64,000 bases of DNA from Amblyomma americanum (taxonomy: Eukaryota; Arthropoda; Arachnida; Ixodida; Ixodidae), in contig NW_027526645.1 in the NCBI RefSeq assembly GCF_052857255.1, positions 1 to 64,000 on the forward strand, in the 5' to 3' direction. This document shows positions 32,690 through 46,129 of this stretch, in pieces (position 1 is the first letter of the stretch; every line of letters begins with the position of its first letter). The position numbers were made by a program, and so were the translations under genes. The notes beneath the pieces are model-generated. The model was not told where the DNA came from, did not search any database, and was given only the letters and a program-made list of their open reading frames with translations.

Positions 32690-33480
32690 AACTAGAAGAT
32701 CAGGTGCGGTTGTCAGTCCAACAATAATTCTTCCCGTTGCTTCTGGTGTACGCAAGGTAACGTCTTACGCCCACTCCTATTTTTGATCTTTATTAATTAT
32801 TTACAAAGTAGCGTTGATGTTTCATTAAGACTTTTTGCTGACGACTGCGTGATGTACAGTAACGTAAATACAATTGATGATCAGGTTAAATTAAATTTAA
32901 ACCTGCAAAGAATAGTAAAATGGTACAACGACTGGCAGATGAATTTAAACCTCAAGTCTGTGTTCATGTCAGTAACACACTATGGTACCTGCGACGCACT
33001 ATGCGCAGTGCTACTCCGAACGTAAAGTGCCTCGCTTACAAAACCCTAGTCAGACCGATAATCGAATATGCTAAAGTGATATGGGGTCCTCACACAGCAA
33101 CTAATTGTCACAAGATCAACTCGTAGGATTCAGCGACTCGCTGTAAGGTTTGTCTTTAATAAATACCGCCGAAACCATTCTTCAACAGATCTCTGCCAAC
33201 AAGCCAAACTACCAATGCTAGAAACCAGAACCAGATATGAAAGACTAAAAACTCTTTACCTCATTATCAATAATTATCTTAAAATAAATGAGACTACTTG
33301 GAGATCAAAACTAATGAAACATCGTGTCATCGTCATAGTAAGTTTATCCTATTACCGACTATAAAAATAATTGTTTCAAGTTTAGTTATTTTCCCCGAAC
33401 TTGTAAAGACTGGAACTCTCTTCCAGATTCTGTTGCTCGGTCGTCATTATTAGGTGAATTTTTGTGCCACTTAGAAAATT
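32690..33480 (+). mobile_element. CR1/L2-like LINE reverse-transcriptase remnant
   Basis: It reads LIFINYLQSSVDVSLRLFADDCVMYSN in one frame (FADD catalytic motif) and continues to a KWYNDWQMNLNL segment. After an internal deletion near 32990 it resumes with CLAYKTLVRPIIEYA. The rest, to 33480, is broken by stops. Confidence 0.7.
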
Positions 33481-33482
33481 TC

Positions 33483-33700
33483 ATCTATTCCTCTCCGGCC
33501 CGTTCCGTGACTCGGAGTTGAACCTCCGGGCCGAAGCTGAGCAGCGCGGCCTCCCACTGCGATTGGGTAGAGAGCTGCAGACTGTTCGACGGCTTGTCTT
33601 GATTACATGAGTATGGCATGTGTGGTGTGTCTGCATTATGGTGTTCACAGAGAAAACAGACGGGACTAAACTGCTCTGGGAACCATATAGAGCACATGTA
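33483..33700 (-). mobile_element. LINE C-terminal knuckle fragment
   Basis: A minus-strand frame has CFLCEHHNADTPHMPYSC (C-x2-C-x8-H-x4-C), then SQWEAALLSFGPEVQLR, a typical end of an I-clade-like LINE ORF2. It lies just upstream of WDR19. Confidence 0.6.
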
Positions 33701-33983
33701 CGGATTAAAGAAAGTGTCCGTTTGGAGCTGCCGCCAGCTGACTTGTGTTTTACTTAGCGATCTATGTGGTTCTGAAAGATATGTCTTTCTTTCTTGAAGT
33801 GGGTAGTAATTTCCTTGTAGGTTGTCACTCGCTCCTTGGCCGACCTGATACAGTCCCGAGACGTGTCATTTTAAACCTCCCGCCCCACTCCGGAAGAAAA
33901 AAAAAAGGCGACGCTGCTTTCTTCCGTGTCATGGAACGCTGCCTACTCAAAACTGTATCGGGCCACGGCGCATAAATATTACA

Positions 33984-36900
33984 ATGTTTTCTCGTAGCGC
34001 ACAAGCTAAGGCAGCCAAGGCGTCCGCCGCTCGGGAAGGCACGCCGTCTCCCATGGCAACGTCCCTTGTTTACACAACGGCTGGCTACCGAGCGTATATC
34101 GGCGCGAGCATGAAGGCGGTCTTCACGCTTCCGGAGAAGACGCACGGTCCGGGACCGGTGTTCTTCACGTGGCAGAGGTCGAGCGGAAACTACCTCGTGA
34201 CGACTGGCTACGATCAGACGGTGAACGTGTACGACCGTCACGGCGACCGGAAGGACCAGATCAGCCTGCCCGGCATGTGCTCCGGGCTGGGCTACGACAA
34301 GGATGGCGACACGCTTGGCATCATCACGGACCGATCGGCACGGCTGTTTTTGTGGGACGCAAACACGCAGCAGCTGGCCCAGGTGGACACTGGCCTTAGG
34401 GATGTGCTGACACTGCTGCTGTGGGCCAAGACGGGGCCCTTTCTAGCCATTGGAACCTCCAAAGGGAATTTGCTCATTTACCATCACCGATCTTGCAGGA
34501 AGGTACCCATCCTGGGGAAACATGCCAAGAGGATAACCTATGGGGCTTGGAGCCAGCAAAATATGTTGGCTTTGGTTGGAGAGGATAATGTGCTGACAGT
34601 CAGCAACCAAGAAGGTGACACGCTATGCCAGACGACACTTAAGTCGGAAGCCACACTGGTGCAGTTCTCATGCATGAAAAAGGACGAAAGGAGCACGGCT
34701 GAAAACACGGTTAGTCTGGTCCTAAACAAGAAGACTCTGCTTCTTCTCGACATCTACGATCCAGAAAATCCCTATGTTCTTGCATTCCAGGAAATGTATG
34801 GAAAGATAATAGAGTACAAATGGTATGGAGCAGGCTATATCCTTCTAGGATTCACAAATGGCTATTTTGTAACCATCTCAACAAGTCCTAAAGATATTGG
34901 CCAAGAGATGATGCAAGTTCGCTGTCACAAGCAATCATTGTCACACATAGCTATATGCCTATCCCAAAACAAAGTGGCATCCTGTAGTGACAATATTATC
35001 AAAGTATACGACCTTTCCGATTTGCAAGACGTGCAGTCCGTTGTTACAGTTGATGATGTGCGGAAGATTGAGTGGCTTGACTGGTCCGATGATGGGCAAT
35101 TTTTGGGAGCAGGAGGTGCAGGCGGCAGCTTGCACGTTTTCCTCACAAAGCTGCCAACCTTGGGAAACAGCCTTGGCCATCGTTTTGCTTATCTCACTTC
35201 GCTTACCGAGGTGACCGTGGACAGTGTTACAGAGCCTGAACTTCACATGACACTCAGAGTGGACATAGAGCCCAGTTTTATTGCTCTAGGGCCGTTTCAC
35301 CTAGTTGTAGGGATGAACAACCATGCTTGGTTCTATGCACTCGGTGACAAGTCAATGGTACCACTTCATGACAAGGAATACCTTGGAACAGTGAGAAGTA
35401 TGAAACTGAATGGCGACTATGCTGCAGCTCTTTTCGATGGCAAACTGCAGCTTCAGCTTATAGAAACTGAGAACAGTGACTTAGAAGAACGGGAAAGTAA
35501 GCTATTTCCAGATTCTGCCCAAGGCCATGTCAAAATTTTGTGCCATACAGTTACAGAAGACTTTGTCATATATGGCACAGACACTGGTTTTATAGAGTTT
35601 TTCTTCCTTGAGGATTGGACTGCCATCAACAGGTATAAACACTCCAGTGGAATTCGGCAGCTCCATCTTGATCCATCGAACACTAGGCTGGTGGTCCTGG
35701 ATGAAAGGTTGCAGGGGTTTCTGTACAACCCTGTGACTGACCATGTAATAGACATTCCAAACATACCATCTGCTGCTAGGGGTGTTTTCTGGGACCAACA
35801 CCTGGACAACAGAGGTTGCTTTGTTGTGTTTGATGACATTAATGCCTACGTATACATGTATGTTTCATACACAGTGGTAGGGGCTCTTGTAGAAACCATC
35901 AGGAAGGTGAGCATTCCTTCTGGGCAATACCCACTACTCCTGCATGATGGAAGCTTGACCTGTCAGACACAGAGTGGGAAAACAGCACTACTGCTCGTCA
36001 CTGGAACAGAAGACAAAGGCAGGGGCACAGTTGCGCAGCAGCGGCAAGCACTTGACGAATACCTGAAATTGCGCAGGTTCAGTGATGCTTGGCAGGTGTG
36101 TGAAACCTTGAATTCAAAAGAAGACTGGATTGCATTTGGAAACAGTGCTCTGTCTAACTTGGACGTTGACCTGGCTATTCGAGTTTTTCGGAAAATCGGT
36201 GATGTTGGAATGGTGTGGTCACTACGAGAACTGTGTGAAATCGAGGACAAAAGTCTTTTGGCAGCTTATCTGGCCATGTTCAAAGGAGATTTTGGAGTTG
36301 CACAAGAACTCTTCTTAGCATCAAGCCAGCCAGCAGCTGCATTACAAATGCGGCGCGACCTGTTACACTGGGAACAAGCATTGCAGCTAGCAAAGCGCTT
36401 GGCACAGAAGCAAATACCTTTCATATCAAGAGAGTATGCACAGCAGCTTGAGCTCGCAGGTGACCATGCCAGTGCATTGACCTACTACGAGTCTGGCATA
36501 ACCAATGATTTAAGCCACACAGACCATGACAAAGCGTGCCGTGCTGGCTTGGCACGGACATCACTTCGATGTGGAGACATCCGAAAAGGAGTTAAAGTTG
36601 CAAAGGAACTAGACAGCAGACTGCTCCTGCGAGAGTGTGCAGAAATTCTTGAGAGCATGAAGCAGCACCAAGAGGCAGCTCCTCTCTATGAGCAGGGAAA
36701 CTACTATGACAAAGCAGCCAACCTCTACATAAGACTTAAAAATTGGAGCAAAGTTGGTGAGCTGCTCAAGCATGTCACGTCACCAAAAATATATGCTCAG
36801 TATGCTAAGGCTAAGGAAGCCGATGGACGCTTTGCAGAGGCAGCTAAAGCATATGAGCAGGCACACGATATTGAAAACGTTGTTCGTATACAACTGAACA

Positions 36901-37796
36901 CTTTGAACAATTTGGAAGAAGCAGTTCGACTAGTGAAAGAGAGCAAATCAACAGAAGGTGCAAGGCTTGTAGCGAAGTTCTTTCAGAAGTTGGGAGACAG
37001 CGTTTCTGCGATACAATTCCTCGTACTCTCCAAGTGCTCCGATGAAGCCTTCCAGCTAGCCAAAAGCTGCAAAAAGATGGATGCCTATGCAAATGCCATT
37101 GGTGAGAGTGGGTCACCAGACGACTTCCATAGTATTGCTATTTACTACGAGGAAGAACGTAACAACTTCGAAGCCGGTAAATTTTACTTCAAGGCTGGTC
37201 AGTACAAGCAGGCCATGAAGCTGCTTCTAAAGGCAACCACTAAGGATGATGATGAGCCAATCAACCTAATTGTGCAAGCTGCAGCAGCAGCTGCAGATGA
37301 TCAGATAACCAGGCAAGTCATTGAGTTCCTCATGGGTGAAACAGATGGAATACCCAAAGACTTCAAGCATCTCTTCAGGCTGTACATGGGGCTTGGCCAG
37401 TACAGGGAAGCAAGCAAAACTGCTGTTGTCATTGCACGAGAGGAGCAAAATGCTGGAAACTACCGCAATGCACACGACGTCCTCCTCAACATGTACCAGG
37501 AATTGCGGAAGCAGCAGGTCAAGGTTCCAGCTGAAATGCACCACAACCTAATGCTTCTCCACAGCTACATTCTGGTAAAGGTGCACATTCGTCGTGGTGA
37601 CCATATGCAAGCAGCTCGGCTGCTAGAGCGTGTGGCTAACAGCATTAGCCGTTTTCCAGCGCATGTTGTTCCCATTCTGACCTCAGCTGTGATAGAATGT
37701 CAGCGGGCTGGTCTCAAGAACTCTGCATTTATCTATGCCAGCACCTTGATGCGTCCAGAATATCGCAGCCAGATCGACACTAAGTACAGAAAAAAG
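33984..37796 (+). CDS. WDR19: WDR19/IFT144, exon 1 (residues 1-1271)
   Basis: A subunit of the IFT-A complex needed for retrograde transport in cilia and for loading membrane cargo. A single exon holds 1271 of 1379 codons. The N-terminal half is WD40 propeller sequence with near-invariant family segments, such as KGNLLIYHH, GKHAKRIT, TVSNQEGDT, SLHVFLTKLP and MNNHAWFY. The C-terminal half is TPR/helical solenoid, with TCQTQSGK, RFSDAW, AMFKGDFG, PEYRSQIDTKY. Human WDR19 has 1342 residues. The frame opens with ATG 33984, but the family start corresponds to M43 (ATG 34110, MKAVFTLPEKT); the first 42 residues are therefore uncertain. The exon ends AAAAAG|GTATCT at 37796. No stop or frameshift is seen. 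Confidence 0.93.
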
Positions 37797-38471
37797 GTAT
37801 CTGCCATGAAAAGGCAAACATTGTTCAAGAAATCTGGAAGATACTCCCTATTCAAGCATTCGTTCTCTTTGTTCCATTCAACCTTCGTTTTTTTTAATCA
37901 GTTTTGTGACTCAACAAAAGAATGTGCTTGACCTCGAGTTAGAGAGGGTTTCAGCAGGGGAATTTTGACATAAATAAATTAAGTTGAACTACAAGAAAAA
38001 AAGTCGCCCACTAAAGTACAACCCCATGGCTACAAAGGAATAAGCTTTCCTTTGTAGCTGTATGGCTGTGCTCAGATGGACGCCAGAGGGAATTTTCTTA
38101 TTCTTAAAACAAATGAAAAAAAAGACATGTATAACACAGCAAATCAAATATAATTGTCTACAGTTTCTTTCATGCTAAGATAATTTATGGCTGTTGCATA
38201 CTTTTTGTATATTTTGCACAGATGCACACCTAAACAGCATGTGATCTTCAATATATAGTGCAAAAAACACTAGAAACTGGAGGAAAACTTTAAACCCATG
38301 CATACCTGACAATGGTATCCAGCAATGCTTGCCTCGCCACTCAACATACATTTTTCTCCTTTTCTTCACGCATGTTAATACGGGCATGCTGCACAAGTCC
38401 ATGACACATTCACGGCCAATACCAGCCTGAAACGCTCTCCCTCCTTCCTTTTTTCCTCCCCAACTCTGAAG
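37797..38471 (+). other. Sole intron of WDR19
   Basis: 675 bp, phase 0, GTATCT donor and a CT-rich acceptor tract ending AACTCTGAAG. Reading through gives 45 non-homologous residues and a stop, while splicing restores the conserved family sequence across the joint (YRKK|VEAIVRK). Confidence 0.9.
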
Positions 38472-38798
38472 GTGGAGGCTATAGTGCGCAAGCCCCATCG
38501 GGAGCAAGAAGAGGCGGCCCACTCGCCGTGTCCCTTCTGCAGCTGCAGTCTTGCCGAGATGGAGTTGCTGTGCTCCCACTGCACGGCCAACCTGCCCTTC
38601 TGCCTGGCAACGGGAAAGCACATTGTAAAGGACGACTTCACACAGTGTCCGAGGTGCGGCTTCCCTGCCATCCACTCGCAGTTCTGTGCTGTGCTTGCAT
38701 CAGAGGCCAGCTGCCCCATGTGCCTAGAGCCAGTGTCTGCAGACCAGCTGCAGCTGGCACAGTTTGAGCCGCAGGTGCACGCAGACACAGAGGAGTAG
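38472..38798 (+). CDS. WDR19: WDR19/IFT144, exon 2 (C-terminal zinc-binding region)
   Basis: 108 codons plus TAG (residues 1272-1379). Four CxxC pairs are visible: CPFC (1291-1294), CSHC (1305-1308), CPRC (1330-1333) and CPMC (1352-1355), with the strongly conserved LATGKHIVKDD and CGFPAIHS between them. This is the C-terminal zinc-ribbon-like domain of WDR19. It ends in an acidic tail, as in other animals. Confidence 0.93.
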   Translation: MEAIVRKPHREQEEAAHSPCPFCSCSLAEMELLCSHCTANLPFCLATGKHIVKDDFTQCPRCGFPAIHSQFCAVLASEASCPMCLEPVSADQLQLAQFEPQVHADTEE

Positions 38799-39100
38799 CT
38801 ACTCAGCGGATTGCATTTGCCCTGTGCCCTCAGAATGCAAAACAATGAATCGCAGAAAGTTGGCAAAGATTACTTGTTAAGATGCAACAGAGTTGTAGCT
38901 CAGCATAAAAACCGTAAGAAGGCTTGTTCAGCAGTTATGCCCTTTGCAGAATTAGCAATACAATGAAATGGGCCAGTAGGCAATAAATGCTGTGTAGTCC
39001 TGCTATGAGAGAATCCAAATCTCTTGGGGAAGGGAAGCCCTGTTGCAATATCTGTCACACGTTTATTTCACATCCAAATAAAATGCCACTGGCTGAACCC
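38799..39100 (+). other. WDR19 3'UTR
   Basis: AATAAA occurs at 38982-38987 and 39077-39082; either could set the mRNA end. There is no genomic poly(A) tract after them. Confidence 0.55.
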
Positions 39101-39336
39101 GTATTGTCCTGAAGCAAATGTCATTTGTCACTTTAAAGCACACTCAGTCTTTGTATATTTACAGGCATACAGCCTCTTCAGCAAACGATAAAAAGCACTC
39201 TGCAAATACAACAGCCCCAAATACCTTGAGCCTAAGCTTGGATTGAAAAATACATCACTAAACAGTACCTACTCTAATTCACTTTTCCGAGCTGAATTTT
39301 CCTTTTCAAAGGCAAATGATGACAAATTAGAAGCTC

Positions 39337-42300
39337 TTTATTTATGTTCATATTTTATGTCAGAGAGATAAAAACAGCTTAACAAGCTTAATAATTCCTC
39401 GCAAGAAAAGGGGAGCAACATACACCTCTTTTAACGTGAAGCTTTTCATCCTGAAGAGGATAAACACTGCCATAAACCCAGAAGGACATAAACCTTTTTT
39501 CCTTTTTTATGCAGTGACAGGACAGTGGGATCTTACTACTTCAGTTCTTTTCGCTTTGTAAAAAAACAAACAAACTATAAATTGCGGGTATGGGATATGA
39601 GGAACACCGTAGTGGAGGGCTCCAGATTAACATAGACCACCCTTTAACGCGATCTGATATTGCACAGCACACGGGTGCGTTTACCATTTTGCTTGCATCT
39701 ACACATGGCTGGTGCAGCCGAGATTGGACCTGGCTTTGTCTGCTAGCTTCAAGTAATGAACTGGTTGCAACCATCCCAGTTCACCTAACTTCTTCAAGAC
39801 CAAGGAAATGTGTAAAGGTGCTTTTCACATCAGAAGCAGATTCACGCGCACCACTTGGAGGGGCCGGTTCTGTTTGCACAATGCATTTCTTGAACTTTCC
39901 TTGCTTGAAAAAATGGCAGTAAATGTGGTTTCTCCACGGAAAATTATTTGCTCCAAGAAGGGGGAGTGGGGCACGTCGTCTCATGTGTTTTGCACACCAA
40001 TTGTTAACAAAAATGGATTGTGCTTACAAGATGAAAAGAATAACAAAAAAAGAAGAGATACATAGGTGTGACCACATTAGCGCAAAGTAGTTTGTCAACT
40101 TGAAAAGTTCTGCAGGCACAATGACACTGTTTGAAACTGTTTAATAAATTTCAGCGAAAACTTGGTGCAGGTCAAAGCACTGGCATGCAAAAAATAAAGA
40201 TGCATACATGTACACTAGACTGCAAAACATCTTGATTATAAAACAGAGGCTTCAAGGTCCAGAGCACGTGCTTCCAGTAATAATCACTGCACAAGTCAAA
40301 ACATAACTTTTGCGCATGAGCTATGGAATGAAATTTCCACCTCCAGCACATATAACAATTTGTATAGCATACTGTTCCAGCGTAAAGAAGACAAGGGACA
40401 GAGAAGGATGAAATAGGCGCTATCTTGTTTGTTGTCTTTCTTTCTGTCTCTTGTCTTCACTGCACTGAAACAATATAATGAACGAAAACCAACTCAACCA
40501 ATACTGTATACTATTGAGCAATTTGCAGTATGATGCATTACGAGCGCTACATATGCAAGCAACAAATATTGTACAAGAAAGTGCTTTTGCATGTGTTAAC
40601 TATTACAGCAGACTACTGACCACAAAAACTGCAACACAGCTCCGAATTCGCATGATCTGACCATGATACTCTTGTTCTGCCACTCGAATAATGTGATGGC
40701 CACAGCAAGGGGCCTATGTAGCATGTGACTTTGTAGCATTTAACTGTCATTGGATTCATACCATACAGGTTGCGTCCAGTGAACTCTACAAGCAGCAAAA
40801 AAATAACAAATGACACCAGTGCCAAAGATTCTAAAAGCATGCCATATAAATGAAACAAGCTGTGTCCGAGTTTAACTGAGTTTAAAGTTCACAAGAACGC
40901 ACACACAAATGTAGTTGCTTGTTAACATGATAAGTAACCACAATTTCTATATTTGCTCCAATTATTCACCCTAACCATGGGTTAACTGTGCTCAATGCTA
41001 TTGGTTAATTTCTATTACTATATGAAAAAATATGAAAAGTGGCCAGTCTTACTAGAAAGAAGAAAAGTCTATGAAGTGTCAATTTTGCAATTCTGACAGC
41101 ATTTAGGCGACTTGAGAGCAGCACTTCAATACATTGCGAAGCAGCCAGAACACAACAGAGGCATTTGCATGCTGGACAACAAAGAACATTTCAAATACAC
41201 GCATCTGCACTGTGCTATCTGTGGTACTTATGAGAAAGAATACAAAAATAAAAGGAATTAGCAGAATTTGGAGACTTTAAGAGTCAGTAAAAACGTGCAT
41301 TGTTCCTTAATAATGTAACACTTGGCTATTTTTAGGGGCAGGGTACTCCTTTCATTAGTGCCTGTCTCTTACCTCAGCTTTCACAACGGCCTTTCAAAAG
41401 CACATGAAACCAACTGCCACATCAGTACTATGATGCTTGCACTAATTTTAAGGGAAACAAACTTAAGAAGCAGCACATTACAGCTGTAAGGAGCTGTCAA
41501 GCTTAGTCAACATAATGAACACCTTATTAACCTTCAGCTAGCCATCCACTCTCACTAAATTGATTTGAATAGTCTGTTGTATAGAGTAAACTATATATAT
41601 ATATATATATACGACATGCACGCACACACCCACATTCACATTTTCAGTTAGAGATTATGCTGCAGTACAGGGTGTACTGCCAGCTCAGGGGCAACCTTGT
41701 CATCAAACCATATAATGCCTTGAGACAGATATGCAAAAAGAAAAATGAGTGAGAGAAAATTGTTAGGGATGTCAAGGTGTTGAATGAAAGTTAGCAAGCT
41801 GTGCCTGATTTGCACTGAACTAAAACAACTTGAGTGACAGATAAGCAACAAAGAAGCCTGTTTCCCTATCAATGTCCTGCTAACGATAGGTTTATGCCCT
41901 CTTTCAGTATAACAACTGCCAAGAAAGCAAACTTTCTGATCTGATTGTTAACAATTACAATCTAATATAGAAGAGACCTCGAGGCTTTCCTTGCGTTTTA
42001 AAAATGGGTCTGGGGAAAAACAGCAAGTGATAATCAGCATGCACACTATGATTACACCCCAAAAGTACGTTTTTGTGCTCATGAACACCTCAGAAAAGCT
42101 CAGCACAGGCATCCACTTGAAGAACAGCTGCCAAAAAGCAAAACAACAATGTGCACTGTAATCATGGCTGCAGAGGTCTGCACAAGCCGATCAGCTCTTA
42201 TCTCACAGAAGACACACCCCACAAGGCACATGACACTAAGATGTGACAATGTACAATGAAAACTGTCAAAGAAAAAGAACAATGAAGACTGCACAAGGAG

Positions 42301-42499
42301 TCACAGGACTGCCAACTCTCTCAGGTAGCTAAGCATGAACAATGAAAGGCCTGGCTAGCATCTGAAGCCTTATCGCTACAAGTTGGCAAAATAAACCCAG
42401 ACATTGCATCTAACTAGTGTATGTACAAAGGATTGATTCCCAAGGCCCCACTTGCATTCAAAGAAGCAGTAGGGCAGCTATATTAAGGTACAGTTCTTC
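39337..42499 (-). other. Probable 3'UTR of the CCDC186-like gene
   Basis: It follows the stop codon at 42500 on the minus strand. The reverse of an AATAAA is at 39337-39342. A diverged SINE piece (about 39590-39720, minus) and a short AT repeat at 41590-41611 lie inside. No coding frame is supported, and the true mRNA end is uncertain. Confidence 0.4.
39590..39720 (-). repeat. Diverged SINE body fragment
   Basis: ccgtagtggagggctccag and attgcacagcacacgggtgcg match the SINE body with substitutions; neither the head nor the tail is complete. Confidence 0.5.
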
Positions 42500-42586
42500 T
42501 CACTTTCGCCGGCACTGCGTTGCATCAAGGTTGCGATAATCCTTGCTAAGGCGTGCTATTTCCTCCCCGAGGGTGTTTATGTTTTC
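42500..42586 (-). CDS. CCDC186: CCDC186-like, last exon
   Basis: The minus-strand acceptor ccgCAG at 42587 opens ENINTLGEEIARLSKDYRNL and runs to a TGA ending at 42500 (28 codons, phase 0). It continues the family's C-terminal sequence (ENxxTLGxEIARL) directly from the preceding exon. Confidence 0.85.
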   Translation of the reverse strand, partial: ENINTLGEEIARLSKDYRNLDATQCRRK

Positions 42587-44455
42587 CTGCGGAGGTCATG
42601 GGGAAAAAAAAGCAACACAAGCATCATCAGATTAATCACCCCATGTGAGCTAAGAAACGATAAAGACTAAATAAAAGAAGATAGCCACGACGAGGATGAC
42701 TATGACAACCTCAAGTCAGGGGAAGAAAAACAGAAAGCATCCTGACAAAGAGATAGCTGCTTATACAACCAACACAACAATTACAAGGCAAAATAAAGCA
42801 AGGCCTAGCAAGATGAGAATATATTTAAATCTCATGTAAAGGTAAACTTTCATCAGCATACCACATTCAATATACACCAGGTTTTTGAGTAGAGGGTCCT
42901 ATATAATGAATGTTTAAGGGTTAAATGAGCCAGTACAGTAAAACCCTGTAGATAATAATTCATGGCATTGTGGCAAAAAGAATGCCCTGTGGTTTTGATG
43001 TGTTGTGGCAGCCATCTGATCTGCTGTGTGCACACTGTCCCGATGGATTCATGGTGATAAAGGAACATGAAATGACTGAAGCCTGAAGGCCGCAACTAAT
43101 GAGAGGCTTCTGAAAAACATATCACAAAGGCTTTGCCTTTTGCACTCCAATAACATACACACCGATACAAAGGCCTGCTAACACCACGGATAGCCAAGGC
43201 AAAGAAAGGCTTCATTCTTCTGTTTGTATGTTTTTTGTGCGAGTTATTCTATTAGTCGCATAGCCTGCTCAGTAAGCAGTATTGTGAGTGTGGTACGTAA
43301 TCCTGAAGGGGCACCGAGGTTTCCATCAGGTTTCCATTCCGAGTAAAATCAGATGACTGGTCCTTTCACGACTCTTCAACTGCTGAGAAATTGGGAGTTC
43401 GAAGTTGGAATTTTTTTTTTTTGCCTCAAACTCGCGATGTAGGTGATGACGTTGAGTGTGGTGGGTTCGCTATGTTTATTTTGTGAATTCAATCTTTGTT
43501 TTCATTGCTTTTGCTTGACGATGCGATGAAAGCCCACTAGCAGTAGTGGCGCAAAAGTCACCTTAATATTCAGGCACATACTGCTTCGTTTTCTGCTCTA
43601 TTCAACAAAAACAAAATCTCTCAAAGTCACCACACTCTACTTGTGGCAACACATCTGATCTGCTGGTGGCGATGTGTGTCTCTCATTTTTTATCCTTTTG
43701 TAGCTTTAAGAGCTTCATTTTCTGTGAGAGCAGCCTTATAGGGATTAGCAAGCAGTAATCCATCAATCTAGGCCAGCTTCGATGTGTCCCCTGCCTCCCC
43801 TTAACTACAGAACCAAACATATGCAATAAAGATTAAAACAAAAGTGGTACAAGGAAAGTGCAGGTGCTCTCTACAGCAACTCATAGAGCTCAATATAAAG
43901 TGCTGAACAGGCCATTAACAACTAAAGGCATGCCTTTTACTGATTTTGCACAAAAAGGGTTTTGCACAAAAATTGCAACCCCCCCCCCCCCCTTTTTTTT
44001 TCCGGATATGCTAGCTCATTTGCCCTAAAATATACAAGAAAGTTTGTTTTTGACATTATTTAATGGGTGGTACTTTCACCAATAGTACTTTACCTTTATG
44101 TCCATAACCTATCTGAACAAACATACCATCACCCTTGCCCACTGAACACCACATTTTGTACTCCACTAAAAAGAGCCTGAATGCCCCTTTGAGCTCGGTA
44201 AGTTTATCACTTTCAAAGGTAGATACTACTGCTAACATCTAAGAAACATTCAGGGGAGAAGTGGTGATGTCGGGAACAGATGTAATGTTGAAAGAACACT
44301 TGGGGTGTTCCAAATACAAATAATACACAATAAAATGAGCAAACTACATACAGAGGACAAAAATAAGATAATACAAGCTTCTTCAAACTTATCTGCAGGC
44401 TTTTTTGCCTGCCAAAGGTAGATGAGATGTGTGAATACAGGCTTGGAAAAACTTA

Positions 44456-44680
<225 letters not shown>

Positions 44681-44803
44681 TTACCTTTTGCTTTTTTCCT
44701 AATGACTGCTTGCAAATACACACCAACAAAAAAAGTGGCCATTTGTGCTGTTAGAATGCACTCCAAAAAATGTGAAGGTCTGGAACGTGAGATAAGAGCT
44801 CAC

Positions 44804-44873
44804 CTTGTTGCAATCCATACTGGTAGGAACCAATGCACCGGCCTCTTCTCTGATTATGTAATTTTGAATTATC
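44804..44873 (-). CDS. CCDC186: CCDC186-like internal exon
   Basis: 70 bp, TAG acceptor and AAG|GTGAGC donor. With two bases from the previous exon it reads KIIQNYIIREEAGAL and then VPTSMDCNK, matching the family's IIQxYIxREExGAL segment. The frame is only restored by splicing, which supports the exon. Confidence 0.88.
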
Positions 44874-45261
44874 CTACAAACACAAATTGAAAAAAAAAAA
44901 GTATATATATGTATAATTCCATAAGAATGATGCAGACAAGCACAAACGTTCTAGCATATGTCAATAAATCCATGTGAAAAAACTACACAGACAAGCCCGA
45001 AGAAATACTGTGGAAACTAATGTGGTGAATAATGCTTGGGGACAGCTATTAGCAGCTCATGAGAGATAGATACACAATGAGGGAAAGGGGGAATGTTATT
45101 AGTTTGGGCTGAAGCTGCGGAATCTTAACAGTACCGAATATTAATAAGTAGCAGTTCTTTAAAAAATGCATTCAATTTCCTTTAAGGGGCGACATGGGTC
45201 TTGAAATTGCAAAAAATGACAAAAAAAATGTCAATTTTAAAATCATGATTTTGAAGTCTTT

Positions 45262-45440
45262 ATAGGTTTATTGGGGTTAAACGTCCCGAAGCGACTCAGG
45301 CTATGAGGGACGCTGTAGTGAAGGACTTTGGAAATTTCGACCACCTGGTAATGTGCACTGACATTGCACAGTACACAAGCCTCTAGCATTTCACCTCCAT
45401 CCAAATGCGACCGCCTCAGCCGAGATCGAACCCGCGTCTT
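45262..45440 (-). repeat. Type B SINE in a CCDC186 intron
   Basis: tttattggggttaaacgtcc, gcgactcaggctatgaggga, tttcgaccacctgg and a degraded tRNA head (gagatcgaacccgcg). It lies about 60 bp from the exon donor. Confidence 0.65.
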
Positions 45441-45498
45441 TCGGGTGTATTAAACGTTGCTCACAAGAAAAACCGTTGCTCACAAGAAAAACCACCTA

Positions 45499-45735
<237 letters not shown>

Positions 45736-46129
45736 CTAGCATCACCCTAATGCACAATGCACCTGCTAGAGCTTAAAGCAAAAAGTGCACAAGCCACATG
45801 GCGAGCAGGCACAAAATATGTCTTCCACTGTTATATTACTGGTACTGCTGCTTAACCCTTTAATGCCCAACAAATTTTGCTGTCCACTGATTCCCACATA
45901 GTGCCTGTCCACGAATGTTGATAGAAATGCACTATACCACTGCAAAAAACCTGTGAGACAAAAAGAGGCCACGTGCAATTGGCTGTTTGGCACAAGATAT
46001 AAAGGTAAAATAAATATCTGCATGTTGATGGAACTGCATAACCAGGCCTGATTTTGGTGACCAGACCGGGCAACGCACTCTCTCACCTGAACAGGATTTG
46101 GCCACAAGCTCCTATATGATTACACAAAT

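Noticed and set aside
37797..37931. WDR19 ending at the in-frame stop at 37931
   Set aside because: The last 45 residues of that frame are not family-like, whereas splicing at 37796/38472 restores the conserved cysteine-rich C-terminus.
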